Positions 1 through 8,740 are shown, counted from the first letter of the stretch. The stretch is 64,000 nt of DNA from JBAQMG01 sp049302575 (GCA_049302575.1 JBAQMG010000023.1:1-64000); one strand, 5' to 3'. The notes: generated from the letters alone by a model not told the origin. Numbers and translations are program-made.

Positions 1-71
1 GTGCATTATGCATTAAGTAAGCACGTCCCTCTCCTACAATGCATAAATTGGTTGGAAAAGGGGGGGGATTT

Positions 72-1022
72 ATGGCTTTAAAGGTATTTGGTTTTTATAA
101 TGGACTTGATGAGCGTGCTAAAGGGTATCGCTATTTACAACAGTACGGTAGTCCCTTAGACGAATTGGCCTTGTTTCAGGTCGCGATCCAAAATAACGGG
201 GAATTATTGGGAAGCCCAAGTCGACGACTTATTAATGAAGCACATAGTAGGGGTTTCAAAGTGATGCTGACTATTTCCAATTTGACAGCAAAGGGTCAAT
301 TTTCCACTGAATTACTTAGTCGTTTAATGAGGAATCAGGAATTTGCAAGTCAAGTATGGTGGGCTATAAATAATATGTTGGTTTCTTATAAATGTGATGG
401 AGTTAACTTAGATCTAGAAAAAGGTGCTCCAGAAGATAGACGTCTTTATACAGAGTTTATCCGTTCTTGGACTATACAATTTCAGCGGGAACATTTCTTA
501 GTTAGTATTGATGTTCCTGCTAAGACGTCAGATGAACCTACAGATATGTGGAAGGGTGCCTTCGATTATTGGGCAATCGGCAAAATAGTTGATCAAGTAA
601 TTCTAATGACTTATGAAGAACATTGGTCGGGGAGTCGTCCAGGTTCTGTGGCTTCTCTTCCGTGGGTTAGGCAAGTACTGGATTATGCCTTGAAAAACAT
701 TCCCGCTCGAAAAATATATATGGGTATTCCTCTTTATGGTTATGACTGGATAGGGCAGGGTAGGGCTCAAGTCATCGGCTTTCAGCGGGCGCATCAAGTT
801 GCGAGAAGGTTTGGAGCGCCGTTAAAGTGGGATACACAACAGCACAGTACGTATTTTATTTATCAAATGGGAGAACAAAAACATACAGTATATTTTGAGG
901 ATTTGTGTAGTTTGAAGGAAAAACTAGACTTAGCTGTAGCCCTAGGTATTGGTGGAGTTGCAATTTGGGAAATGAATCTTAGTTATCCCCAATTTTGGGA
1001 AGTTCTTCAGTCTTACGTTTAA
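72..1022 (+). CDS. Glycoside hydrolase family 18 protein (spore/cell-wall hydrolase type)
   Basis: A 316-residue single-domain GH18 TIM barrel. The family signature DGVNLDLE lies at residues 109-116, with E116 as the expected proton donor, and barrel-strand motifs such as ILMTYEEHW and GVAIWEMN follow. GH18 proteins of this type in spore formers (YaaH/SleL class) cleave N-acetylglucosamine linkages in cortex peptidoglycan. This protein has neither a signal peptide nor LysM repeats, which is a difference from YaaH. The ATG at 72 is preferred over an upstream ATG at 39 because a G-rich ribosome-binding stretch lies just before it and family similarity begins there. Function in spores is inferred from the family and the nearby SASP gene; the substrate is not shown. 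Confidence 0.8.
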   Translation: MALKVFGFYNGLDERAKGYRYLQQYGSPLDELALFQVAIQNNGELLGSPSRRLINEAHSRGFKVMLTISNLTAKGQFSTELLSRLMRNQEFASQVWWAINNMLVSYKCDGVNLDLEKGAPEDRRLYTEFIRSWTIQFQREHFLVSIDVPAKTSDEPTDMWKGAFDYWAIGKIVDQVILMTYEEHWSGSRPGSVASLPWVRQVLDYALKNIPARKIYMGIPLYGYDWIGQGRAQVIGFQRAHQVARRFGAPLKWDTQQHSTYFIYQMGEQKHTVYFEDLCSLKEKLDLAVALGIGGVAIWEMNLSYPQFWEVLQSYV

Positions 1023-1025
1023 AAC

Positions 1026-1068
1026 AAAAATATCTCGTCCGAGAGAATTCGGACGGGATATTTTTGTT
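1026..1068 (+). terminator. Rho-independent terminator after the GH18 gene
   Basis: A long inverted repeat pairs AAAAATATC and CGTCCG with CGGACG and GATATTTTT around a short AGAGAATT loop and ends in a T-rich tract. It starts four bases after the GH18 stop codon. Confidence 0.85.
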
Positions 1069-1105
1069 TCAAAATGGAAAAACTCTTTCTTAAGGAGATG
1101 ATTAA

Positions 1106-1255
1106 ATGACTCAGAAACTTTGTACAACCAACTGTTTGTTTGTTGTTGATGGACGTTGTCGTTTAGAACACCGTCATGGGGAACAATTAGCAATTTGTCC
1201 ACACTATGAAGGTTCTACTGGGCATGCTCAATCTGTAAAAAGTTCTGATTTTTGA
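1106..1255 (+). CDS. Small cysteine-rich protein, unknown function
   Basis: A 49-codon ORF beginning ATG with a good ribosome-binding site (TAAGGAGATG) 5-8 bases upstream. The product is hydrophilic and has four cysteines (C6, C10, C18, C31) and several histidines (H22, H24, H33, H40), a pattern that could bind a metal or an Fe-S cluster. It lies between the GH18 terminator and a spore-protein gene. I do not recognise the family; the coding call rests on the strong Shine-Dalgarno and the Cys/His spacing. Confidence 0.55.
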   Translation: MTQKLCTTNCLFVVDGRCRLEHRHGEQLAICPHYEGSTGHAQSVKSSDF

Positions 1256-1319
1256 GCTAAACTTCAAAGTATAAATTAAAGGGATTAAATTGCCCTAATT
1301 CATGGCTCTAAACTAAAGG

Positions 1320-1553
1320 ATGGGTGTGGAAAAAATGAAAGAATACGACCCTGCAGAAGTTAAACTAACTACGAGTAGACCTTCAAGACAACGAGTGAAG
1401 AGAATTGACCCTTTAGAACCCTTGAAAATGGAAATTGCAGCCGAACTTGGTTTACTTGAACAAGTAAAAACTAAAGGTTGGCATACCTTAACAGCTAAGG
1501 ATGCGGGACGAATAGGCGGTTTAATGACTCAAAGGCGTAAGCGGAAGGAATAA
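1320..1553 (+). CDS. Small acid-soluble spore protein, alpha/beta-type family
   Basis: A 77-residue basic protein. Its central KMEIAAELGL and the later LTAKDAGRIGGLMTQR match the two conserved segments of alpha/beta-type SASPs (typically K-EIA-ELG and LTSREAG-VGG-M). These proteins coat and protect DNA in the dormant spore, and their EIA segment contains the germination-protease cleavage region. The N-terminal 35 residues are a basic extension not typical of the major SASPs, so this may be an SspF-like or minor member. The start is uncertain: an in-frame GTG at 1326 sits five bases after AAAGGA and an ATG lies at 1335. Expression in the forespore under sigma-G is expected from the family, not seen. 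Confidence 0.8.
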   Translation: MGVEKMKEYDPAEVKLTTSRPSRQRVKRIDPLEPLKMEIAAELGLLEQVKTKGWHTLTAKDAGRIGGLMTQRRKRKE

Positions 1554-1584
1554 CTTGCTTTTAGAAAGGGTAGTTGCGTATACC

Positions 1585-1609
1585 TTGAACGCTTATATTA
1601 TGATATAAT
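1585..1609 (+). promoter_or_regulatory. Extended -10 promoter candidate for dnaE, with a hairpin-bearing leader
   Basis: TGATATAAT at 1601-1609 is a perfect extended -10 element; the best -35 match (TTGAAC at 1585) is too close for normal spacing. The 170-base leader to dnaE holds two small hairpins (AGTGGCTCCACT near 1667 and ACCGA/TCGGT near 1698-1713) but no riboswitch class I recognise. Confidence 0.45.
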
Positions 1610-1787
1610 AGGCGTCGAAAAAGCTCGGATAACTCAAGTTTTTTTACAGATCCCCATGACGCTTAGTGGCTCCACTAATGAATAAAAGTCCCTATTTACC
1701 GAGCAGAATCGGTGACCCTACTTTGCGTGAAGTTTCTCAAGTAAGAAATGATGGCTAGCTCTTTGTTATCTTAAAGGAGTGGAATGA

Positions 1788-4700
1788 ATGTTTGTCCACC
1801 TTCATGTGCATACTGAATATAGTCTGCTTGACGGTGCCGCTCGGATTGAAAAAGTGGTTAAAAAAGCTCAGCAACTGGGTATGCCGGCTTTAGCGATCAC
1901 TGATCACGGTGTTATGTACGGAGTGGTGGATTTCTATAAGGCCTGTTTAAAAGCTGGTATCAAGCCAATTATAGGGTGTGAAGTGTATGTTGCCCCGTTT
2001 AACCGCATGGATAGAACATCGTGTCGTGAGGATTCCAACCGTCATCTTGTTCTTTTGGCCAAAAATGAGGAAGGTTACCGTAATCTAGTACGTTTAGTTT
2101 CTCTGGCTTATACTGAAGGCTTCTATTATAAACCACGAGTGGATAAAGCAAGCTTACGTCGTTTTTCTGGAGGCTTGATTGCGCTCAGCGCTTGCCTCGC
2201 TGGAGAAGTCTCTGATTATCTTGCCAATGATCAGTTAGAGCTGGCTTGTCAGGCTGCTCAAGAGTACGCAGAAATCTTCGGTAAAGAGAATTTTTATTTG
2301 GAAATGCAGGATCACGGTCTAAGTGAACAGCGCAAGGTTAACTCAGGTTTATGGCAAGTTCATGAAATTACGGGAATCCCTTTAGCAGCCACTAATGATG
2401 TTCACTATGTTGAACCTGAGGATGCTTTTGTGCAAGATGCTTTGCTTTGTATTCAAACTGGAAAAACTCTGGCAGACACTTCACGAATGAGTTTTTCCAG
2501 CCAGGAGTTCTTTTTAAAGTCCGAGCAGGAAATGTTACTTTTATTCGGAGAACATCCAGAGATCCTAGAAAATACCGTTAAGATTGCCGAGCGTTGTCAA
2601 TTTGAATTTCATTTTGGAGAGACCTACTTACCTGTTTTCCAAGTTCCCCAAGGGATTACACTGGATGACTATTTGTATAAGCAATGCTTAGAAGCTTTTC
2701 CTAACTACTATACAGAGGCAACAACGGTAGCACGAGATCGTTTGGACTATGAATTCCGAGTGATTTCTCAAACCGGTTTTTCGGGTTATTTTCTGATCGT
2801 CGCGGATTTTTGTAGATATGCGCGCGAACACGGCGTTGCAGTTGGACCAGGTCGGGGTTCGGCTGCAGCGAGTATGGTGGCCTATTTGCTGGGGATAACC
2901 TCGGTAGAACCTTTAAGACATGAGCTGCTTTTCGAAAGATTCCTGAATCCAGAACGTATCAGTATGCCGGATATCGATATCGATTTTGACCCGGAAGGCC
3001 GCGAACGTGTCATCCAATATGTCACAGAGAAGTATGGCCAAGACAAGGTTTGTCAAATTATCACCTTTGGAACGATGGGCGCTAAGTCCTCTATTCGTGA
3101 TGTTGGACGAGTTCTGGGAATCCCTCTAACCAGGGTAGACAGAGTTGCCAAAGCAATCCCCAGTGATCTAGGGATGACCCTAGACAAGGCTTTAGCTGTA
3201 TCCCCAGAGTTGGCCAAAATGGTGGAAGAAGACCAAGAAATTAAACAACTTTATCAACTGGCCCAAGCCCTTGAAGGAATGCCACGGCATGCCTCAACCC
3301 ATGCCGCCGGGGTAGTCATTGCTAAAGAACCCTTAACTAATTACCTGCCGATTCAAAAGACCTCTGACGGCTTAATCATAACCCAGTTTCCCATGAAAAT
3401 AGTTGAGGAAATCGGCTTGTTAAAGATGGATTTTCTGGGTTTGCGCACCCTCACTATTCTTCAAGAAGCAGTGCGTCAAATTTCGGAAAACCAAGGAGTG
3501 ACCCTTGATCTCCAAAAGTTAGCGCTCGATGATGCCGACACCTATGTTTTGCTCTCGGCGGGTAATAGTACGGGTGTGTTTCAGTTGGAAAGCGGCGGTA
3601 TGCGGGCCATACTTAAAGATCTTAAACCGACTTGCTTTGAAGATATAATCGCTGTCTTAGCCTTGTATCGTCCTGGTCCGATGGATCAAATTCCGGAGTT
3701 TGTCAAGCGCAAACATGGCGGTAAAATCACTTTTATTCATCCCAAACTAGAACCAATTCTTAAAGCTACCTATGGAATTATTGTCTATCAGGAACAAGTG
3801 ATGCAAATTGCCCGTGATTTAGCGGGATATTCTTTGGGTAGAGCAGATTTACTTCGCCGGGCGATGGGTAAGAAGAAAAAAGAGGCTATGGAACAAGAAC
3901 GTCAGAATTTTATTCAAGGGTTGCAAGATTCTGAGGGGAATTGGTTAATCCAAGGAGCTTTAAGAATGGGACTAACTCGTCCTGAGGCCGAAGAAATTTT
4001 TGACCTGATGGCTAAATTCGCCGAATACGGCTTCAATAAAGGACATGCTACGGCCTATGCTATCATTTCTTATCAAACGGCTTATTTAAAAGCTAATTAT
4101 CCTTTGGAATTTACAGCGGCTCTCTTAAGTACGGTGATGGGATCAACAGATAAAATATCGTTCTATATTCAGGAAGCAAGAGCTTCCGGGATCAAAGTTC
4201 TTCCACCAGATGTACAATACAGCCGGAGCGATTTTACCCTGGAACAACAAGCAATTCGGTTTGGGCTCGGAGCCATTCGCAATGTGGGAACCAATGTGAT
4301 TGAGAAAATATTAGCTGCTCGACAAAGGGGATCCTTTAAAACCTTCTATGATTTTTGTGTACGGGTGGATGGAAAAGTACTGAACAAACGGGTGATGGAA
4401 AGTTTAATCAGGGCAGGGGCCTTACAAGCCCTCTGCTCGCGTGTCCAAGCTCTCGCGGTTCTTGATCGCACCTTAGAGTTAGCTGGTCGCCGTCAAAAAG
4501 ATCAAGATTCCGGACAGATAGCTTTATTTAATCTAGGGGAGAAAGAAGATGACGAATTTACACTTCCGCTTTTAAAAGAGTTTGATGAACGTGAGATTTT
4601 ACTGATGGAAAAAGAATACTTGGGACTTTATTTAAGTGGACATCCTCTGTCCTCTGTAATCCCTCAGCTCCAAGCAGTAACCTCTAGCGAGGTAGCTGCC

Positions 4701-5252
4701 TGTTTAGAAAGTGACTTGGAAAAGAAAGTAACTCTAGGGGGAATAATTACAGCGTTAAGGCAGAATGTGACTAAAAAAGGCGAACTTATGGGAAGTTTTA
4801 GCTTAGAGGATCTCACGGGAAACATTGAGGTTTTAATTTTCCCGCGAGTTTTTGCCCAATTAAGCGGCTTAACGAATGACTTGGTGGTCATTGTCGAAGG
4901 CCGCTATTCCGTTCGAGACGAAGAAAAGAAAGTATTTGCGGAGAAGATCTCATCGTTAGAGGATTATCAAGTTGCCCCCAAGTTGAAAGCTACAGTTGCA
5001 ATTCAGCCTCTGCCTCAAGCTGAAACTAAACGCTTATATTTGCGGTTTGTTAGGGAAGAGAGCGTTTTGATGGAAAAAGTACTCCCCATATTGAAACGTT
5101 TTCCAGGGTCATTTCCAGTTTATTTCTTTTTTATGGATAGCAAGAAACTTATTAAAGGAAAAAGAGACTATTGGGTCGGTGGACAAAGCGACCTGGAGAA
5201 AACGTTGAAGGAAGTTCTCGGTGGTGAAAATGTGGTCTGGAAAGCAATTTAG
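1788..5252 (+). CDS. dnaE: DNA polymerase III alpha subunit (DnaE type)
   Basis: A 1,154-residue replicative polymerase subunit of the family C DnaE type. The N-terminal PHP domain begins with FVHLHVHTEYSLLDG and continues with AITDHGVMYG. The polymerase core carries GPGRGSAAASMVAYLLG and PDIDIDFD, with catalytic aspartates D395 and D397 and the third expected at D548 in KMDFLG. The helix-hairpin-helix region and a C-terminal OB fold (LGGIITALRQ onward) follow in the usual order. There is no embedded DEDD exonuclease domain, which distinguishes it from PolC. The ATG at 1788 has AAAGGAG upstream. Length is normal for DnaE. In Firmicutes with PolC, DnaE extends primers; whether this genome also has PolC cannot be told here. 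Confidence 0.97.
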   Translation: MFVHLHVHTEYSLLDGAARIEKVVKKAQQLGMPALAITDHGVMYGVVDFYKACLKAGIKPIIGCEVYVAPFNRMDRTSCREDSNRHLVLLAKNEEGYRNLVRLVSLAYTEGFYYKPRVDKASLRRFSGGLIALSACLAGEVSDYLANDQLELACQAAQEYAEIFGKENFYLEMQDHGLSEQRKVNSGLWQVHEITGIPLAATNDVHYVEPEDAFVQDALLCIQTGKTLADTSRMSFSSQEFFLKSEQEMLLLFGEHPEILENTVKIAERCQFEFHFGETYLPVFQVPQGITLDDYLYKQCLEAFPNYYTEATTVARDRLDYEFRVISQTGFSGYFLIVADFCRYAREHGVAVGPGRGSAAASMVAYLLGITSVEPLRHELLFERFLNPERISMPDIDIDFDPEGRERVIQYVTEKYGQDKVCQIITFGTMGAKSSIRDVGRVLGIPLTRVDRVAKAIPSDLGMTLDKALAVSPELAKMVEEDQEIKQLYQLAQALEGMPRHASTHAAGVVIAKEPLTNYLPIQKTSDGLIITQFPMKIVEEIGLLKMDFLGLRTLTILQEAVRQISENQGVTLDLQKLALDDADTYVLLSAGNSTGVFQLESGGMRAILKDLKPTCFEDIIAVLALYRPGPMDQIPEFVKRKHGGKITFIHPKLEPILKATYGIIVYQEQVMQIARDLAGYSLGRADLLRRAMGKKKKEAMEQERQNFIQGLQDSEGNWLIQGALRMGLTRPEAEEIFDLMAKFAEYGFNKGHATAYAIISYQTAYLKANYPLEFTAALLSTVMGSTDKISFYIQEARASGIKVLPPDVQYSRSDFTLEQQAIRFGLGAIRNVGTNVIEKILAARQRGSFKTFYDFCVRVDGKVLNKRVMESLIRAGALQALCSRVQALAVLDRTLELAGRRQKDQDSGQIALFNLGEKEDDEFTLPLLKEFDEREILLMEKEYLGLYLSGHPLSSVIPQLQAVTSSEVAACLESDLEKKVTLGGIITALRQNVTKKGELMGSFSLEDLTGNIEVLIFPRVFAQLSGLTNDLVVIVEGRYSVRDEEKKVFAEKISSLEDYQVAPKLKATVAIQPLPQAETKRLYLRFVREESVLMEKVLPILKRFPGSFPVYFFFMDSKKLIKGKRDYWVGGQSDLEKTLKEVLGGENVVWKAI

Positions 5253-5332
5253 AATTTTCTGATGATTGGGAAGGATTTTCGAAATTTAAGTCGAACTTAT
5301 TGAGAGACGTAATGGTAAAGGAGATAAAATAA

Positions 5333-5824
5333 GTGCGTATTGCAATCTATCCCGGAACATTTGATCCGGTTACCTATGGACATCTTGACATTCTTCAACG
5401 TGCTGTCGGAGTATTTGATGAGGTGATCATTGCTGTTGCAGCTGATAGTAATAAATCACCTTTGTTTTCACTGGGGGAGAGGATTCAATTGCTCACGGAA
5501 GCGACTGTTGATATGCCGACGGTTAGTGTTCGAGTCTTCGAAGGACTTACAGTTGAGTTTGCTCGCCGCTGTGGTTCAGCAGCAATTATTCGGGGACTAC
5601 GGGTGATGTCAGACTTTGAGTATGAGTTTCAATTAGCTTTAATGAATAAAAAACTGGCCACGGATGTAGAAACCGTCTTTTTAATGACGAAAAGCGATTT
5701 TTCCTTTATCAGTTCGAGTGCTATCAAATGGGTAGCTAGTTTGCATGGTAGCGTCTCGGAATTTGTGCCCGATCATGTCGAAAAGGCACTAATGGAGAAA
5801 TATAGAACACATAGACCAGAGTAA
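5333..5824 (+). CDS. coaD: Pantetheine-phosphate adenylyltransferase
   Basis: A 163-residue nucleotidyltransferase that transfers AMP to 4'-phosphopantetheine in the fourth step of coenzyme A synthesis. The N-terminus has the diagnostic IYPGTFDPVTYGHLDI, with the T/HxGH nucleotide-binding motif, and the C-terminal FISSSAIKWVA contains the ISSS(T)xIR-like motif. The GTG start at 5333 follows a GGAGATAAA site. It is 80 bases after dnaE on the same strand. The other end of the pathway, coaE, lies at 34.5 kb in this same window. Confidence 0.97.
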   Translation: MRIAIYPGTFDPVTYGHLDILQRAVGVFDEVIIAVAADSNKSPLFSLGERIQLLTEATVDMPTVSVRVFEGLTVEFARRCGSAAIIRGLRVMSDFEYEFQLALMNKKLATDVETVFLMTKSDFSFISSSAIKWVASLHGSVSEFVPDHVEKALMEKYRTHRPE

Positions 5825-5841
5825 CTGGGTAATCCATTTTG

Positions 5842-5870
5842 TTGCACAATTTTTAGGCCTATGATATCAT
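5842..5870 (+). promoter_or_regulatory. Sigma-A promoter for mtrB
   Basis: TTGCAC (5842-5847), a 17-base spacer, and TATCAT (5865-5870) lie just upstream of the mtrB ribosome-binding site, so mtrB is probably transcribed separately from coaD. Confidence 0.65.
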
Positions 5871-5902
5871 AATAGCGATAAATAGGAGACGAGGTGTTCA
5901 GC

Positions 5903-6130
5903 ATGTCTGAATCCACCGAAACTAATAGTGATTATATTATTGTTAAAGCACTAGAAGATGGGGTCACTCTTATCGGCTTAACACGAGGAAAAGATACTAA
6001 ATTTCTTCATTCGGAGAAATTGGACAAGGGTGAAGTGATGCTTGCTCAATTTACGGAACATACCTCCGCTATTAAAATTCGTGGTCATGCGGTCGTATAT
6101 ACTAAACATGGAGAAGTCACCACGGGCTAA
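5903..6130 (+). CDS. mtrB: Tryptophan RNA-binding attenuation protein (TRAP)
   Basis: A 75-residue protein closely resembling Bacillus TRAP along its whole length: DGVTLIGLTRGKDTKF, HSEKLDKGEV and AQFTEHTSAIKIRG are the segments that bind tryptophan and the G/UAG repeats. TRAP forms an 11-subunit ring that, when loaded with tryptophan, wraps the trp leader RNA and causes termination. I choose the ATG at 5903 (GAGGTG six bases upstream) over a GTG at 5894 because it gives the Bacillus length of 75. No trp gene and no convincing TRAP-binding G/UAG leader lies in this window. The gene is flanked by its own promoter and a terminator. Confidence 0.95.
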   Translation: MSESTETNSDYIIVKALEDGVTLIGLTRGKDTKFLHSEKLDKGEVMLAQFTEHTSAIKIRGHAVVYTKHGEVTTG

Positions 6131-6167
6131 ACCTATCCGCCATTGGTAAGCTTAGCTGTTTACAACA

Positions 6168-6222
6168 CTTGGCGCAGCCTACATCGGCACTTGTAGGCTT
6201 AGCGAAAGCCAAGTTTTCTTTT
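6168..6222 (+). terminator. Terminator-like nested hairpin after mtrB
   Basis: CTTGGC/GCCAAG encloses a second stem GCCTACA/TGTAGGC and is followed by TTTTCTTTT. It lies between mtrB and the next gene and may either end the mtrB transcript or act as an attenuator for the downstream gene. Confidence 0.6.
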
Positions 6223-6243
6223 AACATGGAGGATTGTTTTAAA

Positions 6244-6444
6244 ATGTGGACTGTAATTTATATTGCACCTAATAAGGCTATAGCGGAGAAGTATAAACAG
6301 TTCCTTACAAACGAAGGGATGTTGGTGCAGTTACGAACCATTGGGTCCGTAAACTTAGGTGAACATGCTTCAGTTGAAATCTTAGTTCCCGAATCTGAAG
6401 CTGAAGAGGCTCATGAGATAATTACCGAAGTTATAGGGAGCTGA
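6244..6444 (+). CDS. Small conserved protein, DUF2007-like
   Basis: A 66-residue alpha/beta protein starting MWTVIYIAPN with GGAGG 11 bases upstream. An upstream in-frame start at 6169 lies inside the terminator-like hairpin and is rejected. The pattern (a short beta strand, AEKYKQFLTNEGMLVQLR, then VEILVPESEAEEAHEII) resembles DUF2007-type putative signal-transducing proteins, which have a ferredoxin-like fold. It sits eight bases before accD, so it is probably co-transcribed with the acetyl-CoA carboxylase genes. Function unknown; the family name is tentative. Confidence 0.6.
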   Translation: MWTVIYIAPNKAIAEKYKQFLTNEGMLVQLRTIGSVNLGEHASVEILVPESEAEEAHEIITEVIGS

Positions 6445-6452
6445 CCAAACTG

Positions 6453-7346
6453 ATGTTTAAGGATATATTCCGCAAACCTAAATACGTTACCGTCCCATCT
6501 GCCCCCACAAACAAACGAATCCCGGGGGAGACGATGATTGAACCAACTACAAGCCGGAAAGAGCTTCATGATGGTCTTTGGCTTAAATGTCCAAAGTGTA
6601 GTGAAGTTCTTTTTAATAAAGATCTGGAAAAAACTCTTGGAGTATGTACTAAATGTGGTTATCACTTTCGAATATCTTCCCGGGAACGTTTGAATTTGCT
6701 GATCGACACAGATAGCTTTGAAGAATGGGATTTAGAATTACAATCTGTGGATCCTCTGGGATTTCCTGGTTACAAAGAGAAGTTAATCGAAGCAGGGGAA
6801 AAAGCTCAACATTCCGAAGGGGTACTTACAGGACGGGCGATGATTGAAGGAAACCCTGTTGTTCTTGCCTTAAATGAAGGAAATTTTATGATGGGAAGTA
6901 TGGGCTCAGTTGTAGGAGAGAGAATAACCCGCGCTGTTGAAAGAGCAATTGAGTTACGCTTACCGGTAATCATTTTTTCAACTTCTGGCGGAGCGCGTAT
7001 GCAGGAGGGGATACTCTCTTTATATCAAATGGCTAAGACGAGTGCAGCCTTAGGAAAATTAGCTTTAGAACACCTGCTCTACATAGCAGTCTTTACAGAC
7101 CCAACCTTTGGTGGTGTAACAGCTAGTTATGCATCCCTAGGGGATATCATTGTTTCTGAACCTGGTGCTCTAATTGGGTTTACTGGACCTAGAGTTATCA
7201 AACAAACAATGCGTCAGGAACTCCCTGTAGGAGCTCAAACTGCTGAGTTTAACCAAGAACATGGACAGATTGATCTGATTGTTGAACGCTCACGGATGCG
7301 TTCTGAGTTGGCACGACTGCTTCGTTATCATCAGGAAGGAGCTTGA
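6453..7346 (+). CDS. accD: Acetyl-CoA carboxylase carboxyltransferase subunit beta
   Basis: A 297-residue carboxyltransferase subunit. A four-cysteine zinc ribbon (CPKC...CTKC, about residues 48-70) precedes the crotonase-like domain with GSMGSVVGERITRAVE and STSGGARMQEGILSLYQM. With AccA it transfers carboxyl from carboxybiotin to acetyl-CoA to give malonyl-CoA for fatty acid synthesis. The gene overlaps the region just before accA (stop at 7346, accA ATG at 7349), which fits equal synthesis of the two subunits. accB and accC are not in the window. Confidence 0.97.
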   Translation: MFKDIFRKPKYVTVPSAPTNKRIPGETMIEPTTSRKELHDGLWLKCPKCSEVLFNKDLEKTLGVCTKCGYHFRISSRERLNLLIDTDSFEEWDLELQSVDPLGFPGYKEKLIEAGEKAQHSEGVLTGRAMIEGNPVVLALNEGNFMMGSMGSVVGERITRAVERAIELRLPVIIFSTSGGARMQEGILSLYQMAKTSAALGKLALEHLLYIAVFTDPTFGGVTASYASLGDIIVSEPGALIGFTGPRVIKQTMRQELPVGAQTAEFNQEHGQIDLIVERSRMRSELARLLRYHQEGA

Positions 7347-7348
7347 TA

Positions 7349-8308
7349 ATGGCACAACTATTTGATTTTGAAAAGCCATTGATTGAGCTCGAACAAAAAA
7401 TTGCGGAGTTACAGAAGTTTTCTAGTGAAAAAGAAATTGATTTAACTGCCGAAATAATCACCCTGGAACAGAAAGCTTCTCAGCTAAAACAGGCTATTTA
7501 CGCTAACCTTGAGCCTTGGCAAAAGGTACAGATTGCGAGGCATCCAGAAAGGCCGAATTTTTATGACTATGCACCTTTATTATTTGAGGATTTCATTGAG
7601 TTGCGTGGGGATAGATTGTTCGCGGATGATCATTCTATTGTTGGCGGAATAGCCTTATTTAAGGGTATGCCAGTCACGATTATTGCCCACATTAAGGGTA
7701 AAGATACTAAAGAGAATATTCATCGAAATTTCGGCATGCCACATCCGGAAGGTTACCATAAAGCCTTACGTTTAATGGATCAGGCTGAAAAATTCAGGCG
7801 TCCAATTTTGACCTTTGTCGATACGCCCGGGGCAGCCTGTGACTTAGCGGCTGAAGAACGGGGTCAGGGTAGAGCGATAGCACAATGTATTCAGGCCATG
7901 GCTGGCTATCAGGTTCCGATTATTAGTACTGTTATCGGCGAAGGTGGAAGTGGAGGGGCACTTGCTCTTGGTGTAGGTAACGTGATTTTGCTTTTGGAGA
8001 ACTCCTTTTATACTGTAGTTGCTCCAGAAAGTTGTGCCTCGATTCTTTGGAATGATTCTACAAAGGCAGAAGTTGCAGCTAATGCTTTAAAATTTACAGC
8101 CCAAGATTTATTGAAACTGGAAGTTGCCGATGAAATCGTTCAGGAACCACTTGGTGGCGCACATAAAAGCCTACAGCAAACTGCTGAAGCATTGAGCCAA
8201 GTACTAGTAAAACATTTATTGAAACTTAAAGAAATTGAACCCAGAACGTTGCAAAGTAATCGTTACGAAAAATTGCGGGCAATGGGTGTTTTTGCGAATG
8301 GAGCTTAA
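7349..8308 (+). CDS. accA: Acetyl-CoA carboxylase carboxyltransferase subunit alpha
   Basis: A 319-residue partner of AccD. The N-terminal coiled segment (FEKPLIELEQKIAELQ) and the conserved HPERPNFYDY, RGDRLFADDHSIVGG, FVDTPGAACDLAAEERGQ and GEGGSGGALALG motifs are all present. The ATG at 7349 follows AAGGAGC; an upstream TTG at 7343 would overlap the accD stop and is not needed. Length is normal (about 320). Confidence 0.97.
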   Translation: MAQLFDFEKPLIELEQKIAELQKFSSEKEIDLTAEIITLEQKASQLKQAIYANLEPWQKVQIARHPERPNFYDYAPLLFEDFIELRGDRLFADDHSIVGGIALFKGMPVTIIAHIKGKDTKENIHRNFGMPHPEGYHKALRLMDQAEKFRRPILTFVDTPGAACDLAAEERGQGRAIAQCIQAMAGYQVPIISTVIGEGGSGGALALGVGNVILLLENSFYTVVAPESCASILWNDSTKAEVAANALKFTAQDLLKLEVADEIVQEPLGGAHKSLQQTAEALSQVLVKHLLKLKEIEPRTLQSNRYEKLRAMGVFANGA

Positions 8309-8311
8309 AAA

Positions 8312-8344
8312 GTCAAGCAATAACTAGAATTATTATGGCTTGAC
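8312..8344 (+). other. Hairpin after accA
   Basis: GTCAAGC (8312-8318) pairs with GCTTGAC (8338-8344), with an inner AATAA/TTATT. There is no T-tract, so it is probably a transcript 3'-end stabiliser or a weak terminator. Its right arm overlaps the -35 of the tRNA promoter. Confidence 0.4.
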
Positions 8345-8368
8345 GAAATGATTATCTAGTGTTAAACT
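8340..8368 (+). promoter_or_regulatory. Promoter of tRNA-Leu
   Basis: TTGACG (8340-8345), a 17-base spacer, and TAAACT (8363-8368), about 40 bases before the tRNA 5' end. Confidence 0.7.
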
Positions 8369-8407
8369 AGCAAAGTATTCATTGCCGAAACATCATTTAA
8401 TGAGCTT

Positions 8408-8493
8408 GGGCGAGTGGCGGAATGGCAGACGCGGTGGACTCAAAATCCACTTATTGTGAGATAGTGGGGGTTCAAGTCCCCCCTTGCCCACCA
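8408..8493 (+). tRNA. tRNA-Leu (anticodon CAA)
   Basis: A class II tRNA with a seven-pair acceptor stem (GGGCGAG with CTTGCCC), an anticodon stem GTGGA/TCCAC around the loop CTCAAAA (anticodon CAA, reading UUG), a long variable arm, and the T-arm GGGGGTTCAAGTCCCCC. The 3' CCA is encoded. It stands alone between accA and the glycogen operon. Confidence 0.97.
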
Positions 8494-8504
8494 AATTTAT
8501 TAGC

Positions 8505-8526
8505 AAAGAGCCTTCTGGCTCTTTTT
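8505..8526 (+). terminator. Terminator of tRNA-Leu
   Basis: AAAGAGCC-TTCT-GGCTCTTT followed by further Ts, directly after the tRNA. Confidence 0.9.
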
Positions 8527-8628
8527 GTGTTTATCTGACTCAGACCCGCATGCCGCATTGAGGATCCTCTGATGAATTGAATTCTTATTTTAGGGCAGAA
8601 ATATAAATATTTTGGATTAATACATTAT

Positions 8629-8651
8629 AACGTGAGGGAACACGTTTTTTT
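8629..8651 (+). terminator. Terminator or attenuator upstream of glgB
   Basis: AACGTG-AGGGAA-CACGTT followed by a run of Ts, 90 bases before glgB. With no gene immediately upstream it may be a leader attenuator of the glycogen operon. The rest of 8527-8740 shows no clear feature. Confidence 0.5.
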
Positions 8652-8740
8652 CTATTTAATTGTAATTAATGGCAGGAAAAACTCTTGTTAAATAGAATTT
8701 ATATAAGGAGCCTACGACAGAGAAAAAGAGGTTGTGATCA

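Noticed and set aside
1620..1787. T-box or other riboswitch before dnaE
   Set aside because: Only two small hairpins are visible; no T-box or other class consensus is present.
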